Positions 14,654 through 22,910 are shown, counted from the stretch's first letter. The stretch is 28,897 nucleotides of DNA from MWH-TA3 sp044353905 (GCA_044353905.1 JBILBA010000015.1:1-28897); one strand, 5' to 3'. Program-made: numbers and translations. Notes: generated by a model from the letters alone, not told the origin.

Positions 14654-15295
14654 TTAGAACGAGGCAATCCAGTTGCGCAAAAGGCGCAATCCGGCCTCAC
14701 CGGAATTCTCGGGGTGAAACTGGGTGGCCGACAGCGGGCCGTTTTCGACGGCGGCGATGAAACGTTCGCCGTGAGTCGCAAAGCTCACGCGCGGCGCGGC
14801 AAACGCGCCATAGGCCTCGAGAGTCCACTCAGTTGCCACGTGCGAGTGCGCGAAATGAAACTGCTCCCCCTCGATGCCGGCAAAGAGGACGGAATCGGGT
14901 GCTGCCTCGACGGGACTCCAGCCAGAGTGCGGCAAGGTCGATGCGTTCAATTCGGTGACCACGCCCGGCCACTGCGCGAGCCCCTCGGTGTCGACATCGC
15001 CCGCGATGGCGCCATCGAACAGGATCTGCATTCCCCCACCGATAGCCAGAACCGGACGACCACCCGCGAGACGACGTTCGATGAGTTCGTCGCCGCGCAC
15101 CTCACGAAGTTGCTCCATCACCGAGGCGAAATCGCTGTCGCCGATGACCACGAGCCCGTCCGCGTTCGCAGCGAGGTCGCGGTCACGCGTGAGAGTCGCA
15201 TTCGCGCCGACGGCTGTCAGCGCATCGACCACCGCGTTCGCGTCGCCCGAACCAATGTCGAGGACGGCGACCTTCGGGCGGGAGTTTTCGGTCAC
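14654..15295 (-). CDS. hisH: HisH-like glutamine amidotransferase lacking the catalytic cysteine
   Basis: The 213-residue length and overall order fit HisH, the glutaminase subunit that supplies ammonia to HisF. The start is VAVLDIGSGDANAV, the end has NGPLSATQFHPENSGEAGLRLLRNW, and the C-terminal His and Glu of the triad are intact. Yet the nucleophile motif, normally GICVGMQ, reads AIGGGMQ (Gly86 in place of Cys; codons ATC GGT GGG GGA ATG). The oxyanion-strand PGVGAF reads IGDSDF (51-56). Without the cysteine, normal glutamine hydrolysis should not occur. The frame is otherwise clean, so it seems maintained. The GTG start at 15295 follows a TAGAAT -10 box by 6 bases, suggesting a leaderless mRNA. 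Confidence 0.82.
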   Translation of the reverse strand: MTENSRPKVAVLDIGSGDANAVVDALTAVGANATLTRDRDLAANADGLVVIGDSDFASVMEQLREVRGDELIERRLAGGRPVLAIGGGMQILFDGAIAGDVDTEGLAQWPGVVTELNASTLPHSGWSPVEAAPDSVLFAGIEGEQFHFAHSHVATEWTLEAYGAFAAPRVSFATHGERFIAAVENGPLSATQFHPENSGEAGLRLLRNWIASF

Positions 15296-15301
15296 GACAC
15301 A

Positions 15302-15324
15302 ATTCTAGGCGAGCACATGTTCGT
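15302..15324 (-). promoter_or_regulatory. hisH operon -10 box with an adjacent SOS-box-like sequence
   Basis: TAGAAT (minus strand, 15307-15302) ends 6 bases before the GTG start. Directly upstream, 15309-15324 reads ACGAACATGTGCTCGC on the minus strand. It matches 13 of 16 positions of the actinobacterial LexA-type site TCGAACATGTGTTCGA. The -10 call is fairly good; LexA binding is only a possibility. Confidence 0.45.
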
Positions 15325-15377
15325 AACATTTGGCATTTTCTCGTCATTGCACTCTCAATAGGGAACAATAGGAACCG

Positions 15378-16514
15378 ATGTCCCTTCGATTCACACACCC
15401 CTTCATCGCATCAACCGAGATGGATGCGGTTCGGCGCGCCATCGAGTCCGGCCACACGTGGGGTGATGGGCCGTTCACGCTCTCCGCGGCCAGACGACTT
15501 ACCGAGATGCTCGACGCTGCCCACGTTGCGATCGTCACGTCGGGAACGGATGCCGCCGAGCTCGCAGGAATCGTTGCCGATTTTGGACCGGGCGACGAAG
15601 TGATCGTTCCGTCCTACCAGTTCCCGTCCGCCGGTCTGTCCGTCGCACTTCGGGGCGCGACCCCGGTGTTCGTCGATGTCGATCCGCGCACCGGCAACAT
15701 CGATGTGGACCACGCCGAAGCGGCGATTACCCCCAACACTCGGGCCATCACGTTCGTGAGCTATGCGGGGGTCAACGCCGATACCCGTGCGATTCGACGA
15801 ATCGCCGACGCCCATGACTTGATTGTCATCGAAGACAACTGTCATTCGCTCGGTGGAACCTCCGACGGCGAACCGATGGGGCGTTGCGGCGATCTCGTCC
15901 TGCACTCGTTCCAGGCTCACAAGAACATCTCATGTGGCGAAGGTGGCGCGCTCGTCGTCAACAATCCCGCCTATGTCGAACGCACCGAAATCGTGCGCGA
16001 GAAGGGCACGAACCGACACCGCTTTTTGCGCGGCGAGGTCGACCGCTACACCTGGGTTGACCTCGGTTCGAACTACCTTCCCAGCGACGTTCAAGGCGCG
16101 ATGCTCGACGCCCAGCTCGCTGATTACGACATCATCCAAGGCCGTCGAATGTCGGCGTGGGGTTCGCTCAACGATGGGATAGCCGTTTGGGCGAAAAACT
16201 CGGGTGTCGAGGTCATGGACGCGGGACCGGGGAACAATCACACCGCGCACCTGTTTTACCTACTGTTGCCCGACCAGCCCCGACAGCGCTCTTTCATCGA
16301 TCACCTCGCCGCGCGCGGCGTCCCGTCAGCGACCCACTTCCAGCCGCTTCACTCGGCAGATGCGGGCGAACGGTTTGGTCGCTCTTTCGACTCGGGTGAA
16401 AACGCAACGTCGTTCGCCTCACGCATCGTGCGTTTACCAATGCACGCGAATCTCACCGCGGTCGACATCGAGCTCATTGTCGACAGCGTGACATCGTTCG
16501 AGGTCGCCAACTAA
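15378..16514 (+). CDS. WecE/RffA-like sugar aminotransferase (DegT/DnrJ family)
   Basis: This is a 378-residue PLP enzyme that transaminates nucleotide-linked 4-keto-6-deoxy sugars. It follows E. coli WecE through much of its length: GDGPFTLSAARRLTEML, GDEVIVPSYQFPSAG, IVIEDNCHS (Asp153), SFQAHKNISCGEGGA with Schiff-base Lys182, and IVREKGTNRHRFLRGEVDRY before TWVDLGSNYLPSDVQGAML. The expected product is a dTDP- or UDP-linked 4-amino-4,6-dideoxyhexose. ATG at 15378 with AGGAA just upstream. It is divergent from hisH and overlaps the convergent BKACE gene by four bases. The nearby acyltransferase could act on its product. No nucleotidyltransferase or dehydratase is in the window. Confidence 0.9.
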   Translation: MSLRFTHPFIASTEMDAVRRAIESGHTWGDGPFTLSAARRLTEMLDAAHVAIVTSGTDAAELAGIVADFGPGDEVIVPSYQFPSAGLSVALRGATPVFVDVDPRTGNIDVDHAEAAITPNTRAITFVSYAGVNADTRAIRRIADAHDLIVIEDNCHSLGGTSDGEPMGRCGDLVLHSFQAHKNISCGEGGALVVNNPAYVERTEIVREKGTNRHRFLRGEVDRYTWVDLGSNYLPSDVQGAMLDAQLADYDIIQGRRMSAWGSLNDGIAVWAKNSGVEVMDAGPGNNHTAHLFYLLLPDQPRQRSFIDHLAARGVPSATHFQPLHSADAGERFGRSFDSGENATSFASRIVRLPMHANLTAVDIELIVDSVTSFEVAN

Positions 16515-17365
16515 CGACCGAGCACGGTGACCCGGTATTCGGCCGGAGTCATGACTCTGCGTCCCAGCAACTGGATTGACTGGTGAACACGCTCGACGAG
16601 GGCCGCGTTCGTGGCCAATTCCTCGCGCCGATGATCGAGGAAAATTCCGTCCTCAAGGCCGACACGAACGCCACCGCCAGCGGCCAATGCCATCATCGTC
16701 GCCGACGTTTGTGCGTCCCCTAAACCGGCACCGTTCCAGTGCGCGGCAGCGGGAAGACGGTCAACCGCCAGACCGAGTTCCGCAAGAGTCGCTTGAATCC
16801 CCGCAATGTTCCCGAGGAAAATGTTTGCCGGGAACTCGCCAACGAGAATTCCTTCGCGTTGCAGAACGTGCGCAAAGTTGATCATCCCCAAATCAAAGAT
16901 TTCGAGCTCGGGAACGATTCCCCGGTCACGCATGATTGTCGCGAGTGCTCGGATGGTCTCGGGTGCGTTGACGGACGGGCCGTCAAGGAAGTTGAGCGAC
17001 GACATCGTGAGCGACGCGACCTCGGGTTTGATGTCTCCGTCTAGCGCAAGGACATCCGCGCGCTTTTCGAGTTCGGCGAAGTTCCGTCCCGACGTCGACA
17101 CGTTGATGACGAGGTCGGGGTGTCGGTCGCGAATGCGGGTGATGATGTCGGCGTAGACATCGCGCTCCCACGTGGGCACACCGTCCTCATCCCGAGCGTG
17201 AAGGTGCACAGCAGAAATGCCGAGAGCAACAGCCGCGGACACATCATCGGCAATCTCGGCCGGCGTGATGGGGACGTGGGGCGTCATCGCCTTCGTCGGA
17301 ATCATCCCAGTCGGCGCGAGGACAATCGGGACGGGTTTCGCTAGTTCGTCGCGCAATACGGGCAT
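16511..17365 (-). CDS. Beta-keto acid cleavage enzyme (BKACE, DUF849)
   Basis: This 284-residue enzyme belongs to the family whose founding member, Kce, converts 3-keto-5-aminohexanoate and acetyl-CoA to 3-aminobutyryl-CoA and acetoacetate. Zinc ligands His54 and His56 (VHLHARDEDG) and Glu238 are visible. The catalytic Arg234 and Asp239 also appear in RVGLEDG. Other family members use different beta-keto acids, so the substrate is open. The start is the ATG at 17365, with GGAG 5 bases before it; a GTG at 17377 is possible. It overlaps the end of the acyltransferase gene by 25 bases and ends on the aminotransferase stop. Lysine-fermentation genes are absent, so a biosynthetic role, supplying an acyl-CoA, is suggested. 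Confidence 0.88.
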   Translation of the reverse strand: MPVLRDELAKPVPIVLAPTGMIPTKAMTPHVPITPAEIADDVSAAVALGISAVHLHARDEDGVPTWERDVYADIITRIRDRHPDLVINVSTSGRNFAELEKRADVLALDGDIKPEVASLTMSSLNFLDGPSVNAPETIRALATIMRDRGIVPELEIFDLGMINFAHVLQREGILVGEFPANIFLGNIAGIQATLAELGLAVDRLPAAAHWNGAGLGDAQTSATMMALAAGGGVRVGLEDGIFLDHRREELATNAALVERVHQSIQLLGRRVMTPAEYRVTVLGR

Positions 17366-17997
17366 GTCGTCTCCCACTCCTCTACTGTCTTGAGTTCTCG
17401 AGCCGGGCTTCCGACCACCGTTGTGAAGGGCGGAACGTCTTTCGTGACCACAGCGCCTGCGCCGACGATGGCGCCCACACCGACGGTCAAACGCGGAAGC
17501 ACGACCGCGCCGGCACCAATGAACGCGCCGGCACCGATGGTGATCTCACCCGCCAACGTCACACCCGGTCCGACATGAACGAAGTCTCCGACCACAGTGT
17601 GATGCCCGATCGACGCGGCGCGATTAATGTTCGCGAAACACCCGATCCGAGCCTGAGCACCGACCACAACACCCGCGTTGACATAAGCGCCGTGACCGAG
17701 GCTCGCGCTGCGGGGAACCGTCGAGGTCGCGTCGACAAGAGAGACCGGCTCGCTCCATCCGGCTAAGTGCGTGGCCACCGCGCTGGCGCGGCGGGCTTCG
17801 GACGAGCCCGTCCCGAGGACAAACTCGACGGAACGATCCGAGACGGTCGATTCGGCCACGAGGTTGGGAAGGTCAGGGTCTGCCCCGCCGACATTGTCTA
17901 CACACACGGGTTCGCGACCTGAGCGTGTCGTCGACTCGATCACGTCCCACACGTAAGGCGCGGAAACGGCAACGATTCGAAGGGGCTGGGCTGTCAT
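17341..17997 (-). CDS. NeuD/PglD-like left-handed beta-helix acyltransferase
   Basis: This 218-residue protein starts with a nucleotide-sugar-binding N-terminal domain (about 1-90) and continues as a hexapeptide-repeat beta-helix (about 95-200), as in PglD and NeuD. The catalytic base is probably His132 in ASIGHHTVVGDFVHVGPG. Such enzymes transfer an acyl group from CoA to the 4-amino group of a UDP-sugar, or to a sialic acid hydroxyl. The C-terminus carries an odd tail ending in CPYCATN. Its ATG overlaps the GT61 stop (ATGA), so it is co-translated. Between a WecE-like aminotransferase and a BKACE it is likely an N-acyltransferase acting on the amino sugar. Confidence 0.85.
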   Translation of the reverse strand: MTAQPLRIVAVSAPYVWDVIESTTRSGREPVCVDNVGGADPDLPNLVAESTVSDRSVEFVLGTGSSEARRASAVATHLAGWSEPVSLVDATSTVPRSASLGHGAYVNAGVVVGAQARIGCFANINRAASIGHHTVVGDFVHVGPGVTLAGEITIGAGAFIGAGAVVLPRLTVGVGAIVGAGAVVTKDVPPFTTVVGSPARELKTVEEWETTCPYCATN

Positions 17998-20009
17998 GGC
18001 AGTTGTTCCATTGCCGTTCGTAGTGCACGCGGATCGACCTCGAAACTCATGTTGCTGCCCGCCCTCACGGCCCCGAGATCCAGAAACCGCGATCCGCGGG
18101 CGGCGAGCAAGGGGTTGAGGAAGTTCACGTATCTATTCTGCAGGTCATCGGGTTTGCACTCCACCGTCACGAGCCTGGATTCGGGCGGCATAAACATCGC
18201 CCAAATCAGCGCGCTTCCCTGTTCTCCAAACATGTCCACGGTTGACGCAGAGAGTCGCAGTTGTTCGTCGAAGCTCAACAATTCGGGAATCACTTTTTCG
18301 TAGCCGAAATCCGCCGCGATTCGATCCAGTTCGTGACGATTGGCGCAACCCCCTCGAACTCCCGACGCGTCTTGACGCGCGAGATACACGCGGCGCGCGG
18401 GCGATGACGCGGCCGTCGTGGGCGGCGTGAGTCGAGCAACGAATTCTGACATCCATCGCGGGTCGGCGCGGCCGGAAACTGCCTCGGGCAGCAGTTGCGT
18501 GGACACGATTAGTTCGGGCACTCGCACAAGGTGCTCCAGTTGTTCGTTCCCCAACCGAACAAGTCGTTCTGGACTGATTCCCGATGCGGCCATCAGCCCA
18601 GTGTCATCCCACTTCATTTGACTGACCAGCATCGGCATCGACGGGTCGAAACGATTCAGGGCTTCAAGCCTCGGAGCAACCTGGAGCAACCCGTGCCCGA
18701 ATGCTCGTGACATCGTGATAGCGAGACCCGTGCGCCGTGGCATCTCACGACTAATCCAGCCATTGATGGGAATCACCTTGAGTGGTTCGCCAAAGTACGT
18801 CCCTCCAAGGAGCGTTCCGTCCTCGAGGAGGACGGAACCGTTCGGTGCCACAATCGCGTTGGTAATCGAAATCAGCAGTGGTCCCAGAGATCGCTCTTTC
18901 AGGACGTTTGCCTCTTGACGGCGCCACGCACCATTCTGAAAAACCCGATGTGCGTCCACTGTCGAATCGTCGACGACGTAATCTGGGCGCGAAATCACCT
19001 CGACTCCGCGCGGCAGTGTCAGCCCGTCCCGCAACGCTTCGTCCATGTCGAAACTGCCCGTGACGTTTACCCGAGAACTGTCGCGGCGGGCCGGAACTGA
19101 CGTGTTGACCATGGTGACCGACGCGGAAGGTTGCGCGAACCCGGCGAACGGCAACAATTCAGGAGACTCGACGAACACCGAGGACGCGCCTGAGACGGAC
19201 CGTGCGATGGCATCAATTGACAAGCGACTCACGGCAAGCAACTGTGCACCGGCGGATTCGTGGTCGAAACGCACGTCCACGACGTTTTCGTCACCGAGGT
19301 GCCCCCGAAGGTCGTTGTGTTCCAGGTAAACACTCGTCGGGGTCGAGGTTGGGTCGCCGCGCAACGATTCGGCGAAACGAGTGACATGACCATCCGCAAT
19401 CGTCGACGTCGGTAGTCGAGCGAACATCGCCGAACCGACCCTGCGGGCAGATCCACCTGTGATGGCAAATCCCGCCATCGTCACGCCGCACGCACTAGCC
19501 AATGCCGTGATGTGGTGGTGTGGCTTTTCCGTCAAATTCGGCATCACGACAGAGATACCAGGGTGAGCCTTCCCCAGAGTGGCGAACGACGCACCGATCG
19601 ATTCAACAATATTGAGTCGTGTCGGTCGAACAGAAAGCAGAAACGCACACGGCGACTCAACGTCAATCGTTTCGGTCGCCGCGTCGCGGTGAGACTGCAT
19701 CCCGAACCGTTCGCTGACGAGCCAGCGTCCTTCGGACGAGACCGACCCGTCGGGAAACACCGTTGCGTCCGCGATCGAAATCACGAGCGGGCCAAACTCG
19801 TCACTCTCGACCACACTGACGGAATTCGGCCAGACGGACGCGGAATCGAGGTCAACCGTTCGTACTCGGTGCAGGGCACGTTGGATGAGGGAATACATCG
19901 TTACCGAACCGACCCTAGAAGTCGGCCGAACGTGCACAGTGCGCCGTCGCAGAATTCACTCACACCCAACAGTAGCGCTCGCCCGCCCGCGAGGAACCTT
20001 CACAATTCG
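17975..20009. repeat. Tandem duplication unit 1 (GT61 copy 1 with its upstream region)
   Basis: This unit runs from the ATTCG in the neuD-like gene (17975-17979), through GT61 copy 1 and its upstream region, to the next ATTCG (20005-20009). The adjacent unit shows the same order and high nucleotide similarity. ATTCG recurs at 17975, 20005 and 22030, spaced 2030 and 2025 bases apart, which marks the likely crossover points. Confidence 0.75.
17994..19898 (-). CDS. Two-domain GT61-type glycosyltransferase, copy 1
   Basis: It has 634 residues. Residues about 310-634 form a GT61 (DUF563) domain: VYLARQDASG near 504, NRHELDRIAADFGYEKVIPE near 520, LSFDEQ near 541, FGEQGSALIWAMFMPP near 556. The first half repeats the same plan in worn form (FGPLVISIADATVFPDGSV against LGPLLISITNAIVAPNGSV; SVYLEHNDL against RVYLARQDA) but without the conserved Asn-Arg and acidic residues, so it is likely a pseudo-enzyme domain. 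No membrane helix is visible. The start MYSLIQRALH is shared with copy 2; the weak GGTAACG before it is conserved too. Its stop overlaps the acyltransferase start by four bases. Donor and acceptor are unknown; a surface glycan is likely. Confidence 0.82.
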   Translation of the reverse strand: MYSLIQRALHRVRTVDLDSASVWPNSVSVVESDEFGPLVISIADATVFPDGSVSSEGRWLVSERFGMQSHRDAATETIDVESPCAFLLSVRPTRLNIVESIGASFATLGKAHPGISVVMPNLTEKPHHHITALASACGVTMAGFAITGGSARRVGSAMFARLPTSTIADGHVTRFAESLRGDPTSTPTSVYLEHNDLRGHLGDENVVDVRFDHESAGAQLLAVSRLSIDAIARSVSGASSVFVESPELLPFAGFAQPSASVTMVNTSVPARRDSSRVNVTGSFDMDEALRDGLTLPRGVEVISRPDYVVDDSTVDAHRVFQNGAWRRQEANVLKERSLGPLLISITNAIVAPNGSVLLEDGTLLGGTYFGEPLKVIPINGWISREMPRRTGLAITMSRAFGHGLLQVAPRLEALNRFDPSMPMLVSQMKWDDTGLMAASGISPERLVRLGNEQLEHLVRVPELIVSTQLLPEAVSGRADPRWMSEFVARLTPPTTAASSPARRVYLARQDASGVRGGCANRHELDRIAADFGYEKVIPELLSFDEQLRLSASTVDMFGEQGSALIWAMFMPPESRLVTVECKPDDLQNRYVNFLNPLLAARGSRFLDLGAVRAGSNMSFEVDPRALRTAMEQLP

Positions 20010-20027
20010 AAGGGGTTTGGTCTTTAT
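20005..20027 (-). pseudogene. Stub of a duplicated neuD-like 5' end
   Basis: Just after the GT61 copy 2 stop the sequence reads ATAAAGACCAAACCCCTTCG, matching the start of the acyltransferase gene (ATGACAGCCCAGCCCCTTCG). The start codon has decayed to ATA. After CGAAT the similarity stops and the upstream region of copy 1 begins. This is a scar of the tandem duplication, about eight codons long. Confidence 0.65.
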
Positions 20028-21922
20028 GGCAGTTGTTCCATCGCTGTTCGCAGTGCACGTGGATCGACTTCGAAACTGAGGTGCTGGCCCGCCCGCACGG
20101 CCCCGATGTCGAAAAATCGCGAACCACGAGCAGCGAGCGTGGGGTTGAGGAAAGTAACGTACCTATTCTGCAAATCATCGGGTTTGCTCTGGACTGTCAC
20201 GAGTCTAGATTCGGGAGGCATAAACATCGACCAGGTGAGCGCACTTCCCTGTTCGCCGAACATGTCCACGGTTGACGACGCGAGGCGCAGTTGTTCGTCG
20301 AAACTCAACAATTCGGGAATCACTTTCTCGTAGCCGAAATCTGCTGCGATTCGATCCAGTTCGTGACGATTGGCGCAACCCCCTCGAAGGCCCGACGAAT
20401 CCTGACGGGCGAGGTAGACGCGACGCGCGGGCGCGGGCGGGGATTCGGGCGTGAGCCTGGCCACGAATTCCGACATCCATTGCGGATCCGCGCGGGCGGT
20501 CCTCGATTCCGGTTGCAACTGGGTCGACACAATCAATTCAGGCACTCGAACAAGATGTTGCAATTGTTGTTGGTGGACCCTAACGATTCGGTCAGAGGCA
20601 ACCCCCTGTGCGGCCAATTGCGCGGTGTCGTCCCACGGCACATGGCTGACGAGGAACGGCAGCGTCTGGTCGAATCGATTCAACGCGTCTATGCGCGGTG
20701 CGACTTGCATCAACCCGTTCCCGAACGCACGTGACATCGTCAGCGCGAGGCCGGCTCGGTCGGATTGTTCATCGGTGATCCAGCCATTCACGGGAATCAC
20801 ATTTTGTGGCTCCCCAAAGTAGGTGCCGGCGAGTAACGTCCCGTCCTCGAGCAGGACGGAACCGTTCGGTGCCACAATCGCGTTGGTGACCGAAATCAGC
20901 CATGGTCCCGGCGAGCGCTCCCGCAGCACGTTCGCTTCCTGGTGTCTCCACGCAAGGTTCCGGAAAACTCTGTGCGCCTCGACCGAGGTGTCGTCGACTT
21001 CGTAATCTGGTTGAGAAATCACCTCGACTCCGCGCGGCAGTGTCAGCCCACCGCGCAGCGCTTCGTCCATGTCGAAACGGCCTGTGACGGTCACACGTGA
21101 AGGGTCTCGGCGGGCCGGAATCGATGTGTCGACGATGGTGACCGCCGCGGAAGGTTGGGCGAACCCGGAGAACGGCAACAATTCTGGCGACTCGACGAAC
21201 ACCGAGGACGCGCCCGAGACGGTCTGGGCGATGTCCTCGACCGACAAGCGATTGACGGCCAACAACTGGGCGCCGGCGGATTCGTGGTCGAAACGGACGT
21301 CAACAACGGTTTCATCGGCGAGCGGACCCCGAAGGTTGTTGTGTTCGAGGTAAACACTCGTCGGGGTCGAGGTTGCGTCGCCGCGCAAGGTTTCGGCGAA
21401 CCGAGCAATTTGACCGTCATCAATCGTCGGCACCGGCAGTCGAGCGAACATCGCCGAGCCGACCCTGCGGGCAGATCCCCCCGTGATGGCGAATCCCGCC
21501 ATCGTAACGCCACACGCACTTGCCAATGCCGTGATGGGGTGGTGCGGTTTTTCGGAAAGGTCCGGCACAACGACAGCCATACCGGGGCGAACCCTTCCCA
21601 GTGTGGTGAGGGACGGACCAATCGAAGTGACGATATTGAGTCGTGTCGGTCGGACAGAAAGCAGAAACGCGCACGGCGACTCAACGTCAATCGTTTCGGT
21701 GGCCGCGGCACGGTGAGGCAGCATGCCGAACCGTTCACTGACGAGCCAGCGCCCGTTGGATAACACCGACCCATCGGGAAACACCGTTGCGCCCGTGATC
21801 GAAATCACGAGCGGGCCAAACTCGTCGCGCTCGACCACAGTGACCGAATCCGGCCAGACGGCAGTGGAATCGAGGTTGACGGTCCGCAATCGGTGCAATG
21901 CGCGTTGGATGAGCGAATACAT
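20024..21922 (-). CDS. Two-domain GT61-type glycosyltransferase, copy 2
   Basis: This 632-residue paralogue of the neighbouring gene has most positions identical by eye and the same two-domain plan: a degenerate first GT61-like half, then a canonical second half with VYLARQDSSG, NRHELDRIAADFGYEKVIPE, LSFDEQ and FGEQGSAL. Differences cluster in the surface-like region between the domains (for example RLGNEQLEHL in copy 1, RVHQQQLQHL here), which may mean different acceptor or donor use. The start is placed at MYSLIQRALH (21922), the point from which both copies align; an upstream in-frame ATG (codon 17 of the open frame) is possible. It is 125 bases upstream of copy 1 on the same strand. Confidence 0.82.
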   Translation of the reverse strand: MYSLIQRALHRLRTVNLDSTAVWPDSVTVVERDEFGPLVISITGATVFPDGSVLSNGRWLVSERFGMLPHRAAATETIDVESPCAFLLSVRPTRLNIVTSIGPSLTTLGRVRPGMAVVVPDLSEKPHHPITALASACGVTMAGFAITGGSARRVGSAMFARLPVPTIDDGQIARFAETLRGDATSTPTSVYLEHNNLRGPLADETVVDVRFDHESAGAQLLAVNRLSVEDIAQTVSGASSVFVESPELLPFSGFAQPSAAVTIVDTSIPARRDPSRVTVTGRFDMDEALRGGLTLPRGVEVISQPDYEVDDTSVEAHRVFRNLAWRHQEANVLRERSPGPWLISVTNAIVAPNGSVLLEDGTLLAGTYFGEPQNVIPVNGWITDEQSDRAGLALTMSRAFGNGLMQVAPRIDALNRFDQTLPFLVSHVPWDDTAQLAAQGVASDRIVRVHQQQLQHLVRVPELIVSTQLQPESRTARADPQWMSEFVARLTPESPPAPARRVYLARQDSSGLRGGCANRHELDRIAADFGYEKVIPELLSFDEQLRLASSTVDMFGEQGSALTWSMFMPPESRLVTVQSKPDDLQNRYVTFLNPTLAARGSRFFDIGAVRAGQHLSFEVDPRALRTAMEQLP

Positions 21923-22094
21923 CGTTACCACTCCGACCAGCGACATCGGCGACGATCCGCCAGTGCGCCGTTGCGAGAAGTAGTCACAGGTCAATCGTAA
22001 ACGCCCGACTCGCGAGGGGAATCTTCACAATTCGTTCACGCGCCATTCACGCGAAACTCAGCGGGTTCAGGGGCAACCTTGTCACTCTGTAACC
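21923..22094. promoter_or_regulatory. Divergent intergenic region between GT61 copy 2 and the SGNH hydrolase
   Basis: These 172 bases separate two divergent start codons and must hold both promoters. The left part is the upstream region that is also found before GT61 copy 1. I see no clear -35/-10 pair, repeat or RNA gene in it. Confidence 0.35.
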
Positions 22095-22910
22095 GTGAAC
22101 ATTCGCTCGTATGTCGCCATCGGGGATTCGCTATCGGAGGGAATGGGCGACCGTTTCTTCCTCTCTCATCGGGTCGGGAGCGGGTGGACCGACCGCCTCG
22201 CACACCTGCTCGCAACCGACGCCGCCGACCGCGGTGATTCGTTCGAATACGCGAACATCGCGATTCGGGGGTGCAAGCTCGAGGACATCATGGAGGACCA
22301 GATTGAGCACGCGATTGCGTTGCGCCCCGACCTCGTCACGATACTGGCGGGCAGCAATAACTTCTTTAGCAACGCCGAGACGGTCGAGCGCCTCGAACGC
22401 ATCTTCCGGTCGGGCCTGCAGCGCCTCAAGATTGCCGGCATCCACGTCGTCGTCGCGAACACGATCAACCCCTGCCACTTGCGCTTCTTCGGACCGGTTC
22501 GCCCCAACGCCCTGCGAATGTCCCAGATGATTGACCGAGTCGCCGCGGAGTTGGGATTCCCCGTCATCGATGTTTACGGGATGAGCGAGCTCGAGCACCT
22601 CGAGTTCTGGCACCGCGACATGGTGCACTTTTCCGCGATTGGCCACGCACAGATCGCGAACGCGGCCGCCGAACTGCTGGACACCACCGCCCGATATTCG
22701 CCGAGCGACTACGAACCGAGCTTCGCGGCGGATCGCCCACTGGGCGAGACCGTGGCCTGGTTCCTAAGAGACGTCGTGCCGTTCATCGACCGGCGACTGC
22801 GTCGAACCTCGTCGGGCGTTGGCATTGCACCGAAACTTCCCGCGCTTGTCCCCTGGTCGCTCGTTCCCGAGGTCGAGGATTATCTGCGGCGCGAGCTCGT
22901 CGCCGTCTAG
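22095..22910 (+). CDS. SGNH/GDSL-family hydrolase
   Basis: This 271-residue enzyme has Ser12 in AIGDSLSEG (block I), Gly59 (block II), GSNN at 86-89 (block III, with Asn in place of the usual Asp) and Asp175/His178 in DMVHFS (block V), giving a complete Ser-Asp-His triad. Family members are esterases or deacetylases, often acting on sugars. No signal peptide is present, so it should act in the cytosol. The C-terminal about 70 residues (RPLGETVAWFLRDVVPFIDRRL) are an extension common in actinobacterial members. It starts with GTG and without a ribosome site. It overlaps the ABC ATPase gene by four bases at a shared CTAG. Removing an acyl group from a sugar precursor is a possible role. Confidence 0.85.
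   Translation: MNIRSYVAIGDSLSEGMGDRFFLSHRVGSGWTDRLAHLLATDAADRGDSFEYANIAIRGCKLEDIMEDQIEHAIALRPDLVTILAGSNNFFSNAETVERLERIFRSGLQRLKIAGIHVVVANTINPCHLRFFGPVRPNALRMSQMIDRVAAELGFPVIDVYGMSELEHLEFWHRDMVHFSAIGHAQIANAAAELLDTTARYSPSDYEPSFAADRPLGETVAWFLRDVVPFIDRRLRRTSSGVGIAPKLPALVPWSLVPEVEDYLRRELVAV

Larger units (their letters stand above)
20005..22034. repeat. Tandem duplication unit 2 (GT61 copy 2 with its upstream region)
   Basis: This is the second unit of the 2.03-kb tandem repeat. Similarity to unit 1 continues through the whole coding region and into the leader; for example CTTCACAATTCG occurs at 19998-20009 and 22023-22034, ending both units. Copy-specific substitutions are spread evenly, so the duplication is not recent. 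Confidence 0.75.
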
